36,613 nucleotides of DNA from Lachnospiraceae bacterium (lineage in GTDB: Bacteria > Bacillota > Clostridia > Lachnospirales > Lachnospiraceae). The notes below the pieces were generated by a model. The model searched no databases. It saw only the letters and a list, made by a program, of their open reading frames with translations, and was not told where the DNA came from. The stretch covers positions 1 through 36,613 of the forward strand of contig JAUNGL010000016.1 of NCBI GenBank assembly GCA_030524665.1, given 5' to 3'. Shown piece after piece: positions 1 to 7,962 of this stretch (positions within the stretch are counted from its first letter, which is position 1; each line of letters begins with the position of its first letter). The position numbers were made by a program, and so were the translations under genes.

Positions 1-9
1 TCCCGTTCT

Positions 10-61
10 GGGGCATCGTACGAAACCTTCCAGTTCTTTAACTAAACACGAATATGGCTGA
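10..61 (+). repeat. Left copy of dispersed intergenic repeat
   Basis: Positions 10-28 match 2080-2098 at 18 of 19 bases (GGGGCATCGTAYGAAACCT), and weaker similarity (CAGT, AAACACG, TAT) continues about 30 bases further. Positions 40-61 match the reverse complement of 36378-36399 at 21 of 22 bases. No coding frame covers this stretch. It reads as a member of a short non-coding repeat family; its function is unknown. Confidence 0.6.
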
Positions 62-104
62 ATCGTAAGTGCGCCCAAGTTTGCGATTCGGATAAAAGCA
101 GGTA

Positions 105-133
105 TTGACAAAAACGGCGTCCTAGTGTACTAT
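105..133 (+). promoter_or_regulatory. Sigma-A promoter of the GntR-ABC cassette
   Basis: A perfect -35 TTGACA (105-110), a 17-base spacer and the -10 TACTAT (128-133) lie 50 bases before the first gene. The -10 box overlaps the left arm of the operator at 125-146, so repressor binding would block RNA polymerase directly. Confidence 0.85.
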
Positions 134-146
134 TTGCCTAGTACAC
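125..146 (+). promoter_or_regulatory. Inverted-repeat operator for the YtrA-type repressor
   Basis: GTGTACTA (125-132) and TAGTACAC (139-146) form a perfect 8-bp inverted repeat around a 6-base centre and overlap the -10 box. YtrA-subfamily GntR proteins commonly repress their own operon through such a dyad. That this repressor binds here is inferred from position and symmetry. Confidence 0.8.
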
Positions 147-182
147 AGATACACTGGAAACCAGCAAAGACAGGAGGAGAAT

Positions 183-539
183 ATGGAATTTAATCCGGCG
201 CTCCCGATTTATCTGCAGGTGATGACTGCCCTGAAACGGGACATCGTGACCGGGCAGTTGTCACTGGGAGAGAAGCTGCCGTCTGTCCGGGACCTGGCGC
301 TGCGGTATACGATTAATCCGAATACCGTCAGCAGGGTTTATAAGGAACTGGAAAACGAAGGAGTCTGTTTTACCAGACGGGGAATGGGAACATTTGTGAC
401 GGAGGACAGAACGAGAGTGGAGAAGCTGAAAGAAGAAATGGCAGGAGAGTTGATGACTCAGTTTCTGGAAGGGATGAAGAGAATCGGTATCACCCCGGAG
501 GAAGCGATCCATATGATTAAGGAGAGGGAATTATGTTAG
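183..539 (+). CDS. GntR-family transcriptional regulator, YtrA subfamily
   Basis: A 118-aa DNA-binding repressor. Residues 10-74 form a GntR winged helix-turn-helix (KLPSVRDLAL, then NPNTVSRVYKELENEG as recognition helix, then the RRGMGTFV wing). Only about 40 helical residues follow, which is the short C-terminus of the YtrA subfamily and lacks a FadR- or HutC-type effector domain. The start is fixed by AGGAGG at 172-177. Its last 7 bases overlap the start of the ABC ATPase gene, so the two are translationally coupled. It probably represses its own operon through the dyad at 125-146; relatives respond to cell-envelope antibiotics or peptide stress, but the inducer here is unknown. Confidence 0.92.
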   Translation: MEFNPALPIYLQVMTALKRDIVTGQLSLGEKLPSVRDLALRYTINPNTVSRVYKELENEGVCFTRRGMGTFVTEDRTRVEKLKEEMAGELMTQFLEGMKRIGITPEEAIHMIKERELC

Positions 540-1261
540 AGTGCAGAGAGATCACGAAGATTTATGGAAAAAAGACAGCGGTGGATCACGTATCGCTGAA
601 GATCGAACCGGGGAAGATCTATGCAATGCTCGGACCGAACGGAAGCGGCAAGACGACACTGATGAAGATGGCAGTAGGTCTTGTGAAGCCGAATTCCGGA
701 GGATTCTTTTACGAGGGCCAGCCGGTTGGAGTGGAAAGCCGCAGAGAGATCGCCTATATGTCCACGGAACCGTATTTTTATGCATGGATGACCGTAAAGG
801 ATGTGGGAAATTACTATCAGGACTTTTTTGAGGATTTTTCCATGAAACAGTATGATCGTCTGATTGAGAGGATGCAGCTTATGTCGGATATGAAGGTGAA
901 GGCACTCTCCTCCGGTATGATGGCGAAGCTGAAGATTGCCGTGACTATGGCGAGAAAGGCGAGAGTCTATCTGCTTGACGAGCCCCTGAACGGCATAGAT
1001 CTGCTGGCACGCGACGAGATCATGACAGCTGTACTAGATGCGGTGGGACCGGATGTGGCGCTCGTACTTTCCACGCACCTGGTGGATGAACTGGAGCGTG
1101 TTGTGGACACAGCGATTTTCATGAAGGAAAGCCATCTGGTGGAAGTGTGTGAGGTGGAAGCACTGCGCATTGAAGAAGGAAAATCACTGGTAGATAAATA
1201 CCGTGAAATCTATGGGCATATGTCGGCAGGTGAGAATTATGCCGACATGCTGAGAAGCTGA
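533..1261 (+). CDS. ABC transporter ATP-binding protein
   Basis: A 242-aa cytoplasmic ATPase that should energise the membrane protein encoded next. Walker A is GPNGSGKT (residues 34-41), the signature is LSSGM (about 125-129), Walker B is VYLLDEP (145-151) and the switch histidine is in STHLVDE (His182). The LSxGM signature and the replacement of the usual Q-loop Gln by Met-Ser (IAYMSTEP) are seen in the small CcmA/YtrB-like ABC-2 ATPases, so I do not read them as decay. It overlaps the regulator gene by 7 bases and is followed 28 bases later by the permease. Its likely job is export or detoxification of an envelope-active compound; the substrate cannot be read from the sequence. Confidence 0.9.
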   Translation: MLECREITKIYGKKTAVDHVSLKIEPGKIYAMLGPNGSGKTTLMKMAVGLVKPNSGGFFYEGQPVGVESRREIAYMSTEPYFYAWMTVKDVGNYYQDFFEDFSMKQYDRLIERMQLMSDMKVKALSSGMMAKLKIAVTMARKARVYLLDEPLNGIDLLARDEIMTAVLDAVGPDVALVLSTHLVDELERVVDTAIFMKESHLVEVCEVEALRIEEGKSLVDKYREIYGHMSAGENYADMLRS

Positions 1262-1289
1262 AACAGGAAAGAGTGTGGAGGAGACAGAG

Positions 1290-2033
1290 ATGTTAAAGTT
1301 GATGAAATATGAATTCAGGAAAACAATGTTTTCCAAAATGATTCTTCTGGTGATTACCGCGGCAGCGGAGATTGCTTATCTGATCGGAGTATTTTTTGAG
1401 TGGGAGAAAGCACTCGGGATTGGCATTGCCGGACTTGTGTTCTGTGCGCTCATCGGTATTACCTATATCGGAATTGACAGTCTGCTGGTATTCCACAAGG
1501 ATCTGAATACAAAGCAGAGTTATATGTTGTTTCTGACACCGAGGAACAGCTATCAGGTGTTGGGAGCCAAGGTGCTGGAAAATGGGATTTCGATCTTTCT
1601 GGCCGGAGTATTTTTTGCAGTGCTTGCGGCCGTGGATGCCACGGTGGGTATCCTCTATATCGGAGGACTGAAGGAATTTCTGGATATTGTAAAGCAGGTA
1701 GCATCCAGTATCTCGATCAATATTAATATCGCACCGGGAGAACTATTGCTGGGATTTTTCACCGCACTGGCATCCTGGCTGATGATGATTGTGACAGGAG
1801 ATCTGGCAATCGTTCTTTCCGCTACTGTATTTGCAGGAAAGAAATTCAGCGGACTGGTGAGCTTTCTGCTGTACCTTCTCCTCGGATGGGGTTCCGGCGT
1901 GCTGCTTGACCATCTGCCGGAGGTAAGAGATGCAAATCTTCAGCTTGCCATGATAATCGCGGGGGCATTTGTAATATCGGCAGTAATGTATGGAATCGCC
2001 GGGTGGATTATGGAACGGAAACTGAGTGTATAG
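1290..2033 (+). CDS. ABC-2 type transporter membrane protein
   Basis: A 247-aa membrane protein with about six hydrophobic segments (near residues 17-37, 45-67, 99-125, 152-180, 183-203 and 219-241). The N-terminus MLKLMKYEFRKT is typical of ABC-2 permease subunits that pair with a separate ATPase. I chose ATG 1290 over the in-frame GTG 1275 because GGAGGAG at 1277-1283 sits 6 bases upstream of it and overlaps the GTG. It is the last gene of the cassette; the terminator at 2049-2078 follows 15 bases after the stop. The substrate is unknown. Confidence 0.85.
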   Translation: MLKLMKYEFRKTMFSKMILLVITAAAEIAYLIGVFFEWEKALGIGIAGLVFCALIGITYIGIDSLLVFHKDLNTKQSYMLFLTPRNSYQVLGAKVLENGISIFLAGVFFAVLAAVDATVGILYIGGLKEFLDIVKQVASSISININIAPGELLLGFFTALASWLMMIVTGDLAIVLSATVFAGKKFSGLVSFLLYLLLGWGSGVLLDHLPEVRDANLQLAMIIAGAFVISAVMYGIAGWIMERKLSV

Positions 2034-2048
2034 AGCAGGAATGCGGCG

Positions 2049-2078
2049 GACGGCAGAGTTTTCTGCCGTCTGTTTTGT
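2049..2078 (+). terminator. Intrinsic terminator of the GntR-ABC cassette
   Basis: GACGGCAGA (2049-2057) pairs perfectly with TCTGCCGTC (2062-2070) across a 4-base loop, and TGTTTTGT follows. Placed right after the permease stop, it ends the cassette before the repeat and the murE promoter. Confidence 0.85.
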
Positions 2079-2079
2079 T

Positions 2080-2130
2080 GGGGCATCGTATGAAACCTGT
2101 CAGTCCGTATGAAACACGCGTATACAGCTC
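2080..2130 (+). repeat. Second copy of the left-end repeat
   Basis: Positions 2080-2098 repeat 10-28 with one difference (T for C), in the same orientation. Weaker similarity continues to about 2125 (CAGT, AAACACG, TAT). The two copies bracket the whole GntR-ABC cassette. Confidence 0.6.
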
Positions 2131-2166
2131 TTGCTTTCCGGAAATGCAAGTGCCTGCAATTTTTTC

Positions 2167-2195
2167 TTGTGAAGAACTGGCAGGAGTGATATACT
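2167..2195 (+). promoter_or_regulatory. Promoter of the murE-priA-def-fmt operon
   Basis: TTGTGA (2167-2172), a 17-base spacer and TATACT (2190-2195) preceded by TG (2187-2188) make an extended -10 promoter. Transcription would start near 2202, giving a leader of nearly 200 bases before murE. Confidence 0.75.
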
Positions 2196-2205
2196 AATGA
2201 TATTG

Positions 2206-2305
2206 TCCGGAACTCTATAATTTTGCAGAAGATGAAAATCGGTTCCGGATAGAATAGAAGTGGAAGCTGCATTCAGAGGCAGAACAGGGATCACATACGT
2301 GTGAT
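2206..2305 (+). other. Structured 5' leader of murE mRNA
   Basis: TCCGGAAC (2206-2213) and GTTCCGGA (2242-2249) form a perfect 8-bp stem a few bases from the predicted transcript start. A second perfect hairpin, ATCACA-TACG-TGTGAT (2290-2305), has a UACG tetraloop. Neither has a U-run, so they look like mRNA-stabilising or regulatory structures and not terminators. I do not recognise a known riboswitch. Confidence 0.5.
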
Positions 2306-2397
2306 GTGCGAAATTCTGGCGGGAAGAATAATGGAATGCAGAAAAGCATACTGGTGAAATTGGAACGGTTATTGTTTCCGGGCAGGAGGTATGAAAT

Positions 2398-3855
2398 ATG
2401 AAGCTTGAAAAATTGTTGGAACGGATTACTTACCAGTGTCTTCAGGGATCGACAGAGACAGAGGTGAAGGACATCACGAATGATTCCCGAAAGGCACAGG
2501 AGGGTTCGCTGTTTTTCTGCATCAAGGGAGCGGTGACAGACGGACATAAATACGTGCCGGATGTAGTGGCACGCGGGGCGAAGGTACTGATTGTACAGGA
2601 TACAGTGGAGGTACCGGAGGATGTGACTGTGATACAGGTGGAGGATTCCCGCTACGCGATGGCACTGATCTCGGCTGCGTGGTACGGATATCCGGCGGAG
2701 CAGCTGAAGGTGATCGGCATTACCGGAACCAAGGGGAAGACGACCACGACCTATATGGTGAAATCTATCCTGGAGTCTGCGGGATACAAGGTCGGTCTGA
2801 TCGGTACGATTGAGGTTATTATCGGCAATGAGCGGATTCATGCGGAAAATACGACGCCGGAGTCGATTAAGATTCAGGAGTATTTCCAGAGGATGGTGGA
2901 GGAAGGCTGCCAGATTGTGGTGATGGAGGTAGCATCTCAGGGTCTGATGCTGCACCGCACGGCAGGGATTCCGTTTGAGATTGGTATTTTTACAAATATT
3001 GAGCCGGATCACATCGGGCCGGCGGAGCATGACAGCTTTGAACATTATCTTGCCTGTAAGAGTCTGCTGTTCCGCCAGTGCAGGATCGGGATCATGAATG
3101 CGGATGACGAGCACCTGGAGCAGATTCTGGAGGGACATACGTGTGAGGTTGAGACCTTTGGATTCTCTGAAGGTGCGGATCTGAGAGCCGAGAATACGCA
3201 GCTTGTCAGCCGTCCGGGATATCTCGGAATTGCGTATACGGTGAGCGGGAAGATGAATTTCGATGTGGAGATCGACATTCCGGGCAAGTTCAGTGTCTAC
3301 AATTCTCTGACCGCGATCGCGATCTGCCGTCATTTCAACGTTGCAGTGGAAGATATAAAAAAGGCGCTGAAGTGTGCCCAAGTCAAGGGACGTGTTGAGA
3401 TGGTGAAGGTGTCGGATGAATTTACGCTGATGATTGACTATGCGCACAATGCAATGGCACTTGAAAGTCTGCTGACTACGCTGAAGGAATACCATCCGCA
3501 CCGGCTGGTCTGCATGTTCGGCTGCGGAGGAAACCGTTCAAAGCTGCGCCGCTATGAGATGGGAGAGGTGTCGGGACGTCTGGCGGATCTGACGGTCATC
3601 ACGTCAGATAATCCGCGGTTTGAAAAGCCGGAGGATATCATTGCAGATATCGTGACCGGCATTGAAAAGACGGATGGCAAGTATGTCACCATCACGAACC
3701 GGAAAGAGGCAATTGCCTATACGATTCATCACGGGGAACCGGGAGATATCGTGGTGCTTGCCGGCAAGGGACATGAGGATTATCAGGAGATAGAGGGAAA
3801 GAAATACCCGATGGATGAGCGGGTTCTGATACAGGAAATTCTGGAGGGCAGATAG
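2398..3855 (+). CDS. murE: UDP-N-acetylmuramoyl-L-alanyl-D-glutamate--2,6-diaminopimelate ligase
   Basis: A 485-aa cytoplasmic Mur ligase that adds the third stem-peptide residue to UDP-MurNAc-L-Ala-D-Glu using ATP. The ATP loop is GTKGKTTTT (110-118), the substrate motif is NTTPES (151-156), and the carbamylated lysine is probably Lys221 (YLACKSLLF). DNPR at 404-407 is the meso-diaminopimelate selectivity motif; lysine-adding MurE enzymes lack the Arg. The central stretch EPDHIGPAEHDSFEHY departs from the more usual DHLDYHGT. The start has AGGAGGT 5-11 bases upstream. It sits apart from the dcw cluster, heading an operon with priA 21 bases downstream. Confidence 0.95.
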   Translation: MKLEKLLERITYQCLQGSTETEVKDITNDSRKAQEGSLFFCIKGAVTDGHKYVPDVVARGAKVLIVQDTVEVPEDVTVIQVEDSRYAMALISAAWYGYPAEQLKVIGITGTKGKTTTTYMVKSILESAGYKVGLIGTIEVIIGNERIHAENTTPESIKIQEYFQRMVEEGCQIVVMEVASQGLMLHRTAGIPFEIGIFTNIEPDHIGPAEHDSFEHYLACKSLLFRQCRIGIMNADDEHLEQILEGHTCEVETFGFSEGADLRAENTQLVSRPGYLGIAYTVSGKMNFDVEIDIPGKFSVYNSLTAIAICRHFNVAVEDIKKALKCAQVKGRVEMVKVSDEFTLMIDYAHNAMALESLLTTLKEYHPHRLVCMFGCGGNRSKLRRYEMGEVSGRLADLTVITSDNPRFEKPEDIIADIVTGIEKTDGKYVTITNRKEAIAYTIHHGEPGDIVVLAGKGHEDYQEIEGKKYPMDERVLIQEILEGR

Positions 3856-3876
3856 GAAGGCAGATAGAGGTCATTG

Positions 3877-6291
3877 ATGGAATTATATGCAGATATCATG
3901 ATTGATATCTCACACAGTGAACTGGACCGAACGTTCCAGTACCGGGTGCCGGAGGAGCTGCGGGGAGAGCTGGAGCCGGGAAATGTCGTGGAGATTCCGT
4001 TTGGGCGGGGGAACCGCCCGACGAAGGGCTACGTGCTGCGGCTGACAGAACAGCCGTCGTATGAGCCGGAGAAGATCAAAGAGATCGGCCGTATTGTCAC
4101 AGACCTGGCAGGAGCTGAATCGAAGCTGACGGCACTGGCACTCTGGATGAGGGATTATTATGGATCCACAACCGTACAGGCATTGAGAACTGTGCTTCCG
4201 CTGCGGCAGAAGGCCGCTTCCAAAGAAAAGAAGACGATTGTGCTGAAGCTTTCGCCGGAAGAGGCACAGGAGAAGCTGGAGTTTTTGAAAAAGAAAAACC
4301 AGAAGGCGCGGGTGCGTCTGCTGGAAGCACTGATTGCTCAGCCCAGGCTTCCATATGAGATTGTGACCGGAAGCCTGAGGATTACTTCGCTGGTGCTGAA
4401 GGCGATGGAAGAACAGGGAGTTCTGGCATGTGAGAGTCAGCACGTTTACCGGACGCCGCAGTTGATCCGGAAGCTGCTGGAGGAAGAGCAGGCGGCAGGC
4501 ATGAAAAATATGCCGAAGGTGCAGCGGGAAGGTCTCAAGTGTGAAGAAGATTTTCAGGAGGTACGGGACGCAGGAGGACAGCGAGAGGCAGATGCTTTAG
4601 AGTTTGCAGGCGCAGGCAGAGGGGCAGAGGTATGGAATGGCGGGAGTGTTTCAAGGGCCGCAGGATCTCCTGGCACCCCAGCGTTTGTTTTGAATGAAGC
4701 TCAGCAATATGCAGTCGATGAAATCTGCCGTGAATGGCAGTCGAATCCGTTAGGAAAATATCTGCTTCATGGAGTGACCGGAAGCGGGAAGACGGAAGTA
4801 TATATGGAGCTGATCGCGTATGCATTGTCGCAGGGCCAGCAGGCGATTTTGCTGATTCCGGAGATTTCCCTGACGTATCAGAATGTGATGCGTTTTTACC
4901 GGAGATTCGGGGACCGGATTTCGATCCTGCATTCCAGGCTGTCGCAGGGAGAGCGGTATGACCAGTTTGAGCGGGCGCGGAATGGCGATATCGATATCAT
5001 GATCGGGCCCAGGTCTGCGCTGTTTACTCCGTTTCAGAGGCTGGGGATTATCATCATAGATGAAGAACATGAGATGTCATACCGCAGCGAGGCGGTACCG
5101 CGGTATCATGCCAGAGAGGTTGCCGTCAAGAGAGGTGCTCTGGAGCATGCCAGAGTGGTACTGGGTTCTGCGACTCCGTCACTGGAGGCCTATTATGGGG
5201 CAGAAGGAGGAGACTATCGTTTGTTTCAGCTTCCGTCGCGTGCGGCGGGAGGGGAACTTCCGCAGGTGAGCGTTGTGGATATGAGGCAGGAATTGCAGGA
5301 TGGCAACCGTTCGATTCTGAGCAGGGAGCTTTATCGGAAGATGGAGCAGTGTCTTTCCACCGGGCAGCAGATGATGCTGTTTTTGAACCGGAGAGGCTAT
5401 GCAGGGTTTGTGATGTGCCGTTCCTGCGGTCACGTCGTGAAATGCCCGCATTGTGATGTAGCACTTTCTGCGCACCGGAACGGCAGACTGGTCTGCCATT
5501 ACTGCGGGCATGAAGAGCAGCCTGTCAAAACGTGTCCGAAATGCGGCTCCTCGTATATCGGGGGCTTCCGGGCAGGAACCCAGCAGATTGAGGAAATTGT
5601 GGCAGGGGCATTTCCGCAGGCGCGTATTCTGCGTATGGATGCCGATACGACGAGGGGAAAGGACGGACATGCAGAGATTCTGCACGCTTTTTCTAACCGG
5701 GAAGCGGATATCCTGATCGGAACACAGATGATTGTGAAAGGGCATGATTTTCCGGAAGTGACACTGGTGGGAATCCTTGCGGCAGATTTATCGCTGCATG
5801 TGAGTGATTACCGGGCCGCGGAACGGACCTTCCAGCTTCTGACACAGGCTGCCGGGCGGGCAGGACGGGGAGAAAAGCCGGGGGAGGTTGTGATCCAGAC
5901 GTACGAGCCGGAACACTATGCGGTTGTCCATGCGGCTTCACAGGATTATGAGAGCTTTTATGAGCAGGAGATCAGTTACCGGAAGATGTCAGGATATCCG
6001 CCGGCCGGGGGGATCCTGGGGATTCATTGTACCTCCAGAGATCAGGAGCTGCTGGAGATGGCGGCAGGATATCTCGGCAGATTTATCCGTCAGGCAGCCG
6101 CACGGTATCAGGTATCGGTTCTTGGACCGGCAGATGAGGCGATTTCGAAGATCAATGATATCTACCGAAAGGTCATCTATGTGAAACACGAGGATACAAA
6201 GCGCCTGATTGCGCTGAAGAATAAAACGGAGCAGTATATTGAAATGAACGAAGGATACCGGACGATCGGGATCCAGTTTGAAATGAATTAA
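3877..6291 (+). CDS. priA: Primosomal replication restart helicase PriA
   Basis: An 804-aa superfamily 2 DNA helicase that reloads the replisome at collapsed forks. The N-terminal 3'-end DNA-binding domain (about 1-105) is followed by a helicase core with GVTGSGKT (299-306) and DEEH (395-398). Eight cysteines from residue 514 (CRSC, CPHC, CHYC, CPKC) form the two zinc sites characteristic of PriA. ATG 3877 is preferred to TTG 3874 because of AGAGG at 3866-3870. Between the two N-terminal domains and the core (about residues 209-270) lies a low-complexity Gly/Ala/Glu linker that looks like a lineage-specific insertion. It is co-transcribed with murE and def. Confidence 0.95.
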   Translation: MELYADIMIDISHSELDRTFQYRVPEELRGELEPGNVVEIPFGRGNRPTKGYVLRLTEQPSYEPEKIKEIGRIVTDLAGAESKLTALALWMRDYYGSTTVQALRTVLPLRQKAASKEKKTIVLKLSPEEAQEKLEFLKKKNQKARVRLLEALIAQPRLPYEIVTGSLRITSLVLKAMEEQGVLACESQHVYRTPQLIRKLLEEEQAAGMKNMPKVQREGLKCEEDFQEVRDAGGQREADALEFAGAGRGAEVWNGGSVSRAAGSPGTPAFVLNEAQQYAVDEICREWQSNPLGKYLLHGVTGSGKTEVYMELIAYALSQGQQAILLIPEISLTYQNVMRFYRRFGDRISILHSRLSQGERYDQFERARNGDIDIMIGPRSALFTPFQRLGIIIIDEEHEMSYRSEAVPRYHAREVAVKRGALEHARVVLGSATPSLEAYYGAEGGDYRLFQLPSRAAGGELPQVSVVDMRQELQDGNRSILSRELYRKMEQCLSTGQQMMLFLNRRGYAGFVMCRSCGHVVKCPHCDVALSAHRNGRLVCHYCGHEEQPVKTCPKCGSSYIGGFRAGTQQIEEIVAGAFPQARILRMDADTTRGKDGHAEILHAFSNREADILIGTQMIVKGHDFPEVTLVGILAADLSLHVSDYRAAERTFQLLTQAAGRAGRGEKPGEVVIQTYEPEHYAVVHAASQDYESFYEQEISYRKMSGYPPAGGILGIHCTSRDQELLEMAAGYLGRFIRQAAARYQVSVLGPADEAISKINDIYRKVIYVKHEDTKRLIALKNKTEQYIEMNEGYRTIGIQFEMN

Positions 6292-6339
6292 TGAGAAAAT
6301 AAGAATCATTTATAAAACAGAAAGTTGGAGGATGATAAA

Positions 6340-6822
6340 ATGGCGTTACGGCAGATTCGGATTATGGGAGATACGATTTTGGAGAAGGTGTGCAGGCCGG
6401 TGAAGGAGATGACACCGAGAACGAAGGAACTGATCGGGGATATGCTGGAGACAATGTATGATGCAAACGGAGTCGGACTGGCTGCACCGCAGGTAGGTAT
6501 ATTAAAACGAATTGTGGTAATTGATATAGGAGAAGGACCGCTCGTGCTGATCAATCCGGAAATTCTGGAGACATCAGGTGAGCAGACCGGACAGGAGGGC
6601 TGCCTGAGTCTTCCGGGGCAGGCAGGGATCGTGACGCGTCCGAACCATGTAAAGATACGCGCTTATAATGAGGATATGGAGCAGTTTGAACTGGAAGGGG
6701 AAGAACTGCTTGCACGTGCGATTTGCCATGAGTGCGATCACCTGGATGGAATTATGTATGTCAGACACGTGGAAGGGGATCTGTTTGATGTAGAGGCTGA
6801 GGAAGAAGAATCAGAAGAATAG
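6340..6822 (+). CDS. def: Peptide deformylase
   Basis: A 160-aa metalloenzyme that removes the formyl group from new protein N-termini. All three family motifs are present: GVGLAAPQ (44-51), EGCLS (86-90) with the metal-binding Cys, and HECDH (130-134) with two His ligands and the catalytic Glu. The start at 6340 is set by GGAGGA at 6327-6332; the in-frame TTG 6325 is upstream of that ribosome site. The tail is acidic. It precedes fmt, whose product adds the formyl group that this enzyme removes, a standard pairing. Confidence 0.96.
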   Translation: MALRQIRIMGDTILEKVCRPVKEMTPRTKELIGDMLETMYDANGVGLAAPQVGILKRIVVIDIGEGPLVLINPEILETSGEQTGQEGCLSLPGQAGIVTRPNHVKIRAYNEDMEQFELEGEELLARAICHECDHLDGIMYVRHVEGDLFDVEAEEEESEE

Positions 6823-6899
6823 GAGCTGCAGGCGGAGCGGGAACCGCTGCGTACAAAGCTTCAAGGCTTCGGTCAGCAGAACAGGAGAGTGAGACAACT

Positions 6900-7928
6900 A
6901 TGATCAAGAATGTAGTATTTATGGGAACTCCCGATTTTGCAGTCGGTACACTGAAGGAACTGATTGCTTCGGAGAAGTACCATGTACAGGCAGTTTTTTC
7001 CCAGCCGGATAAGCCGCGCGGGCGTGGAAAAGCACTTCAGATGACTCCGGTGAAGGAGGCTGCGGTGCAGGCAGGAATTCCGGTGTATCAGCCCAAAAGG
7101 ATCCGGGAGGAAGAGTCACTCAGGATTCTGAGGGAGCTGCAGCCGGATGCGATTGTCGTAGTGGCATTCGGGCAGATGATCCCGGAGAGTATCCTGAATT
7201 TACCGCCGCACGGCTGTATCAACGTTCACGCTTCCCTTCTTCCCAAATACCGCGGAGCAGCGCCGATCCAGTGGGCCGTGCTCAACGGAGAGGAAGAATC
7301 TGGTGTGACGACGATGCGGATGGATGCCGGGCTGGATACTGGAGATATGATTCTGAAAACAGTAGTCAGGCTGGACCCGCAGGAGACGGGCGGCAGTCTG
7401 TTCGACCGGCTGAGTGAGGCCGGGGCAAAGCTTTTGATTCAGACGCTGGATGCGATCAATGACGGAACTGCCGTCTATGAGAAGCAGCCGGAGGAAAGCC
7501 CGACGGAATATGCGGCAATGCTGACAAAAGCGCAGGGAAGGATCGACTGGACGAAAAGTGCCCGTGAGATTGAATGCCTGATCCGGGGAATGAATCCGTG
7601 GCCGAGCGCATATACCGGATACCGGGGAAAGACCCTGAAGCTGTGGCGCGCTGCGGCAGAGCCGGATGATGAAGCAGCGGAAAAATGCACAGAAACAGCA
7701 GCATTCGACTTATTGGAACAGGAAAATACTGAGGCAGAAGCGGATCATGCGGAGAAAAATGATACGAGGCCGGGATGTGTTGTAGAGGTGACGAAGCATA
7801 CACTGAAGATCCAGACCGGAGATGGGATTCTGTCTATTCTTGAGCTGCAGCCGGAAGGCAAAAAGCGGATGGAAACAGATGCATTTCTGCGGGGCTACCC
7901 GGTTACAGCAGGCGATATCTTACAATAA
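6900..7928 (+). CDS. fmt: Methionyl-tRNA formyltransferase
   Basis: A 342-aa enzyme that transfers a formyl group from 10-formyl-THF to initiator Met-tRNA. The N-terminal catalytic domain has NVHASLLPKYRGAAP (from residue 108), with the catalytic Asn and His, and TTMRMDAGLDTGDM. The C-terminal tRNA-binding domain carries MNPWPSAYT. It is about 30 residues longer than usual because of an acidic insertion (about 255-290, rich in Glu and Ala) inside the C-terminal domain. It follows def by 77 bases and precedes the YugP-like peptidase by 34 bases. Confidence 0.95.
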   Translation: MIKNVVFMGTPDFAVGTLKELIASEKYHVQAVFSQPDKPRGRGKALQMTPVKEAAVQAGIPVYQPKRIREEESLRILRELQPDAIVVVAFGQMIPESILNLPPHGCINVHASLLPKYRGAAPIQWAVLNGEEESGVTTMRMDAGLDTGDMILKTVVRLDPQETGGSLFDRLSEAGAKLLIQTLDAINDGTAVYEKQPEESPTEYAAMLTKAQGRIDWTKSAREIECLIRGMNPWPSAYTGYRGKTLKLWRAAAEPDDEAAEKCTETAAFDLLEQENTEAEADHAEKNDTRPGCVVEVTKHTLKIQTGDGILSILELQPEGKKRMETDAFLRGYPVTAGDILQ

Positions 7929-7962
7929 AAGGAATGTTATACTCAAAAAGGAGTGATACTTT

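Larger units (their letters stand above)
2034..2397 (+). other. 364-base intergenic region between cassette and murE
   Basis: This gap holds the cassette terminator (2049-2078), the second copy of the left-end repeat (2080-2098 and about 30 bases beyond), the murE promoter (2167-2195) and an untranslated leader of nearly 200 bases with two hairpins. I see no credible coding frame in it. Confidence 0.75.

Noticed and set aside
533-1261. ABC ATPase as a decayed gene because of LSSGM and missing Q-loop Gln
   Set aside because: The same variations occur in functional small ABC-2 ATPases, and Walker A, Walker B and the switch His are intact.
2215-3501. Long minus-strand open frame (428 codons)
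   Set aside because: It lies opposite murE, has His/Arg/Leu-rich composition typical of antisense frames in this genome, and shows no domain or ribosome site.
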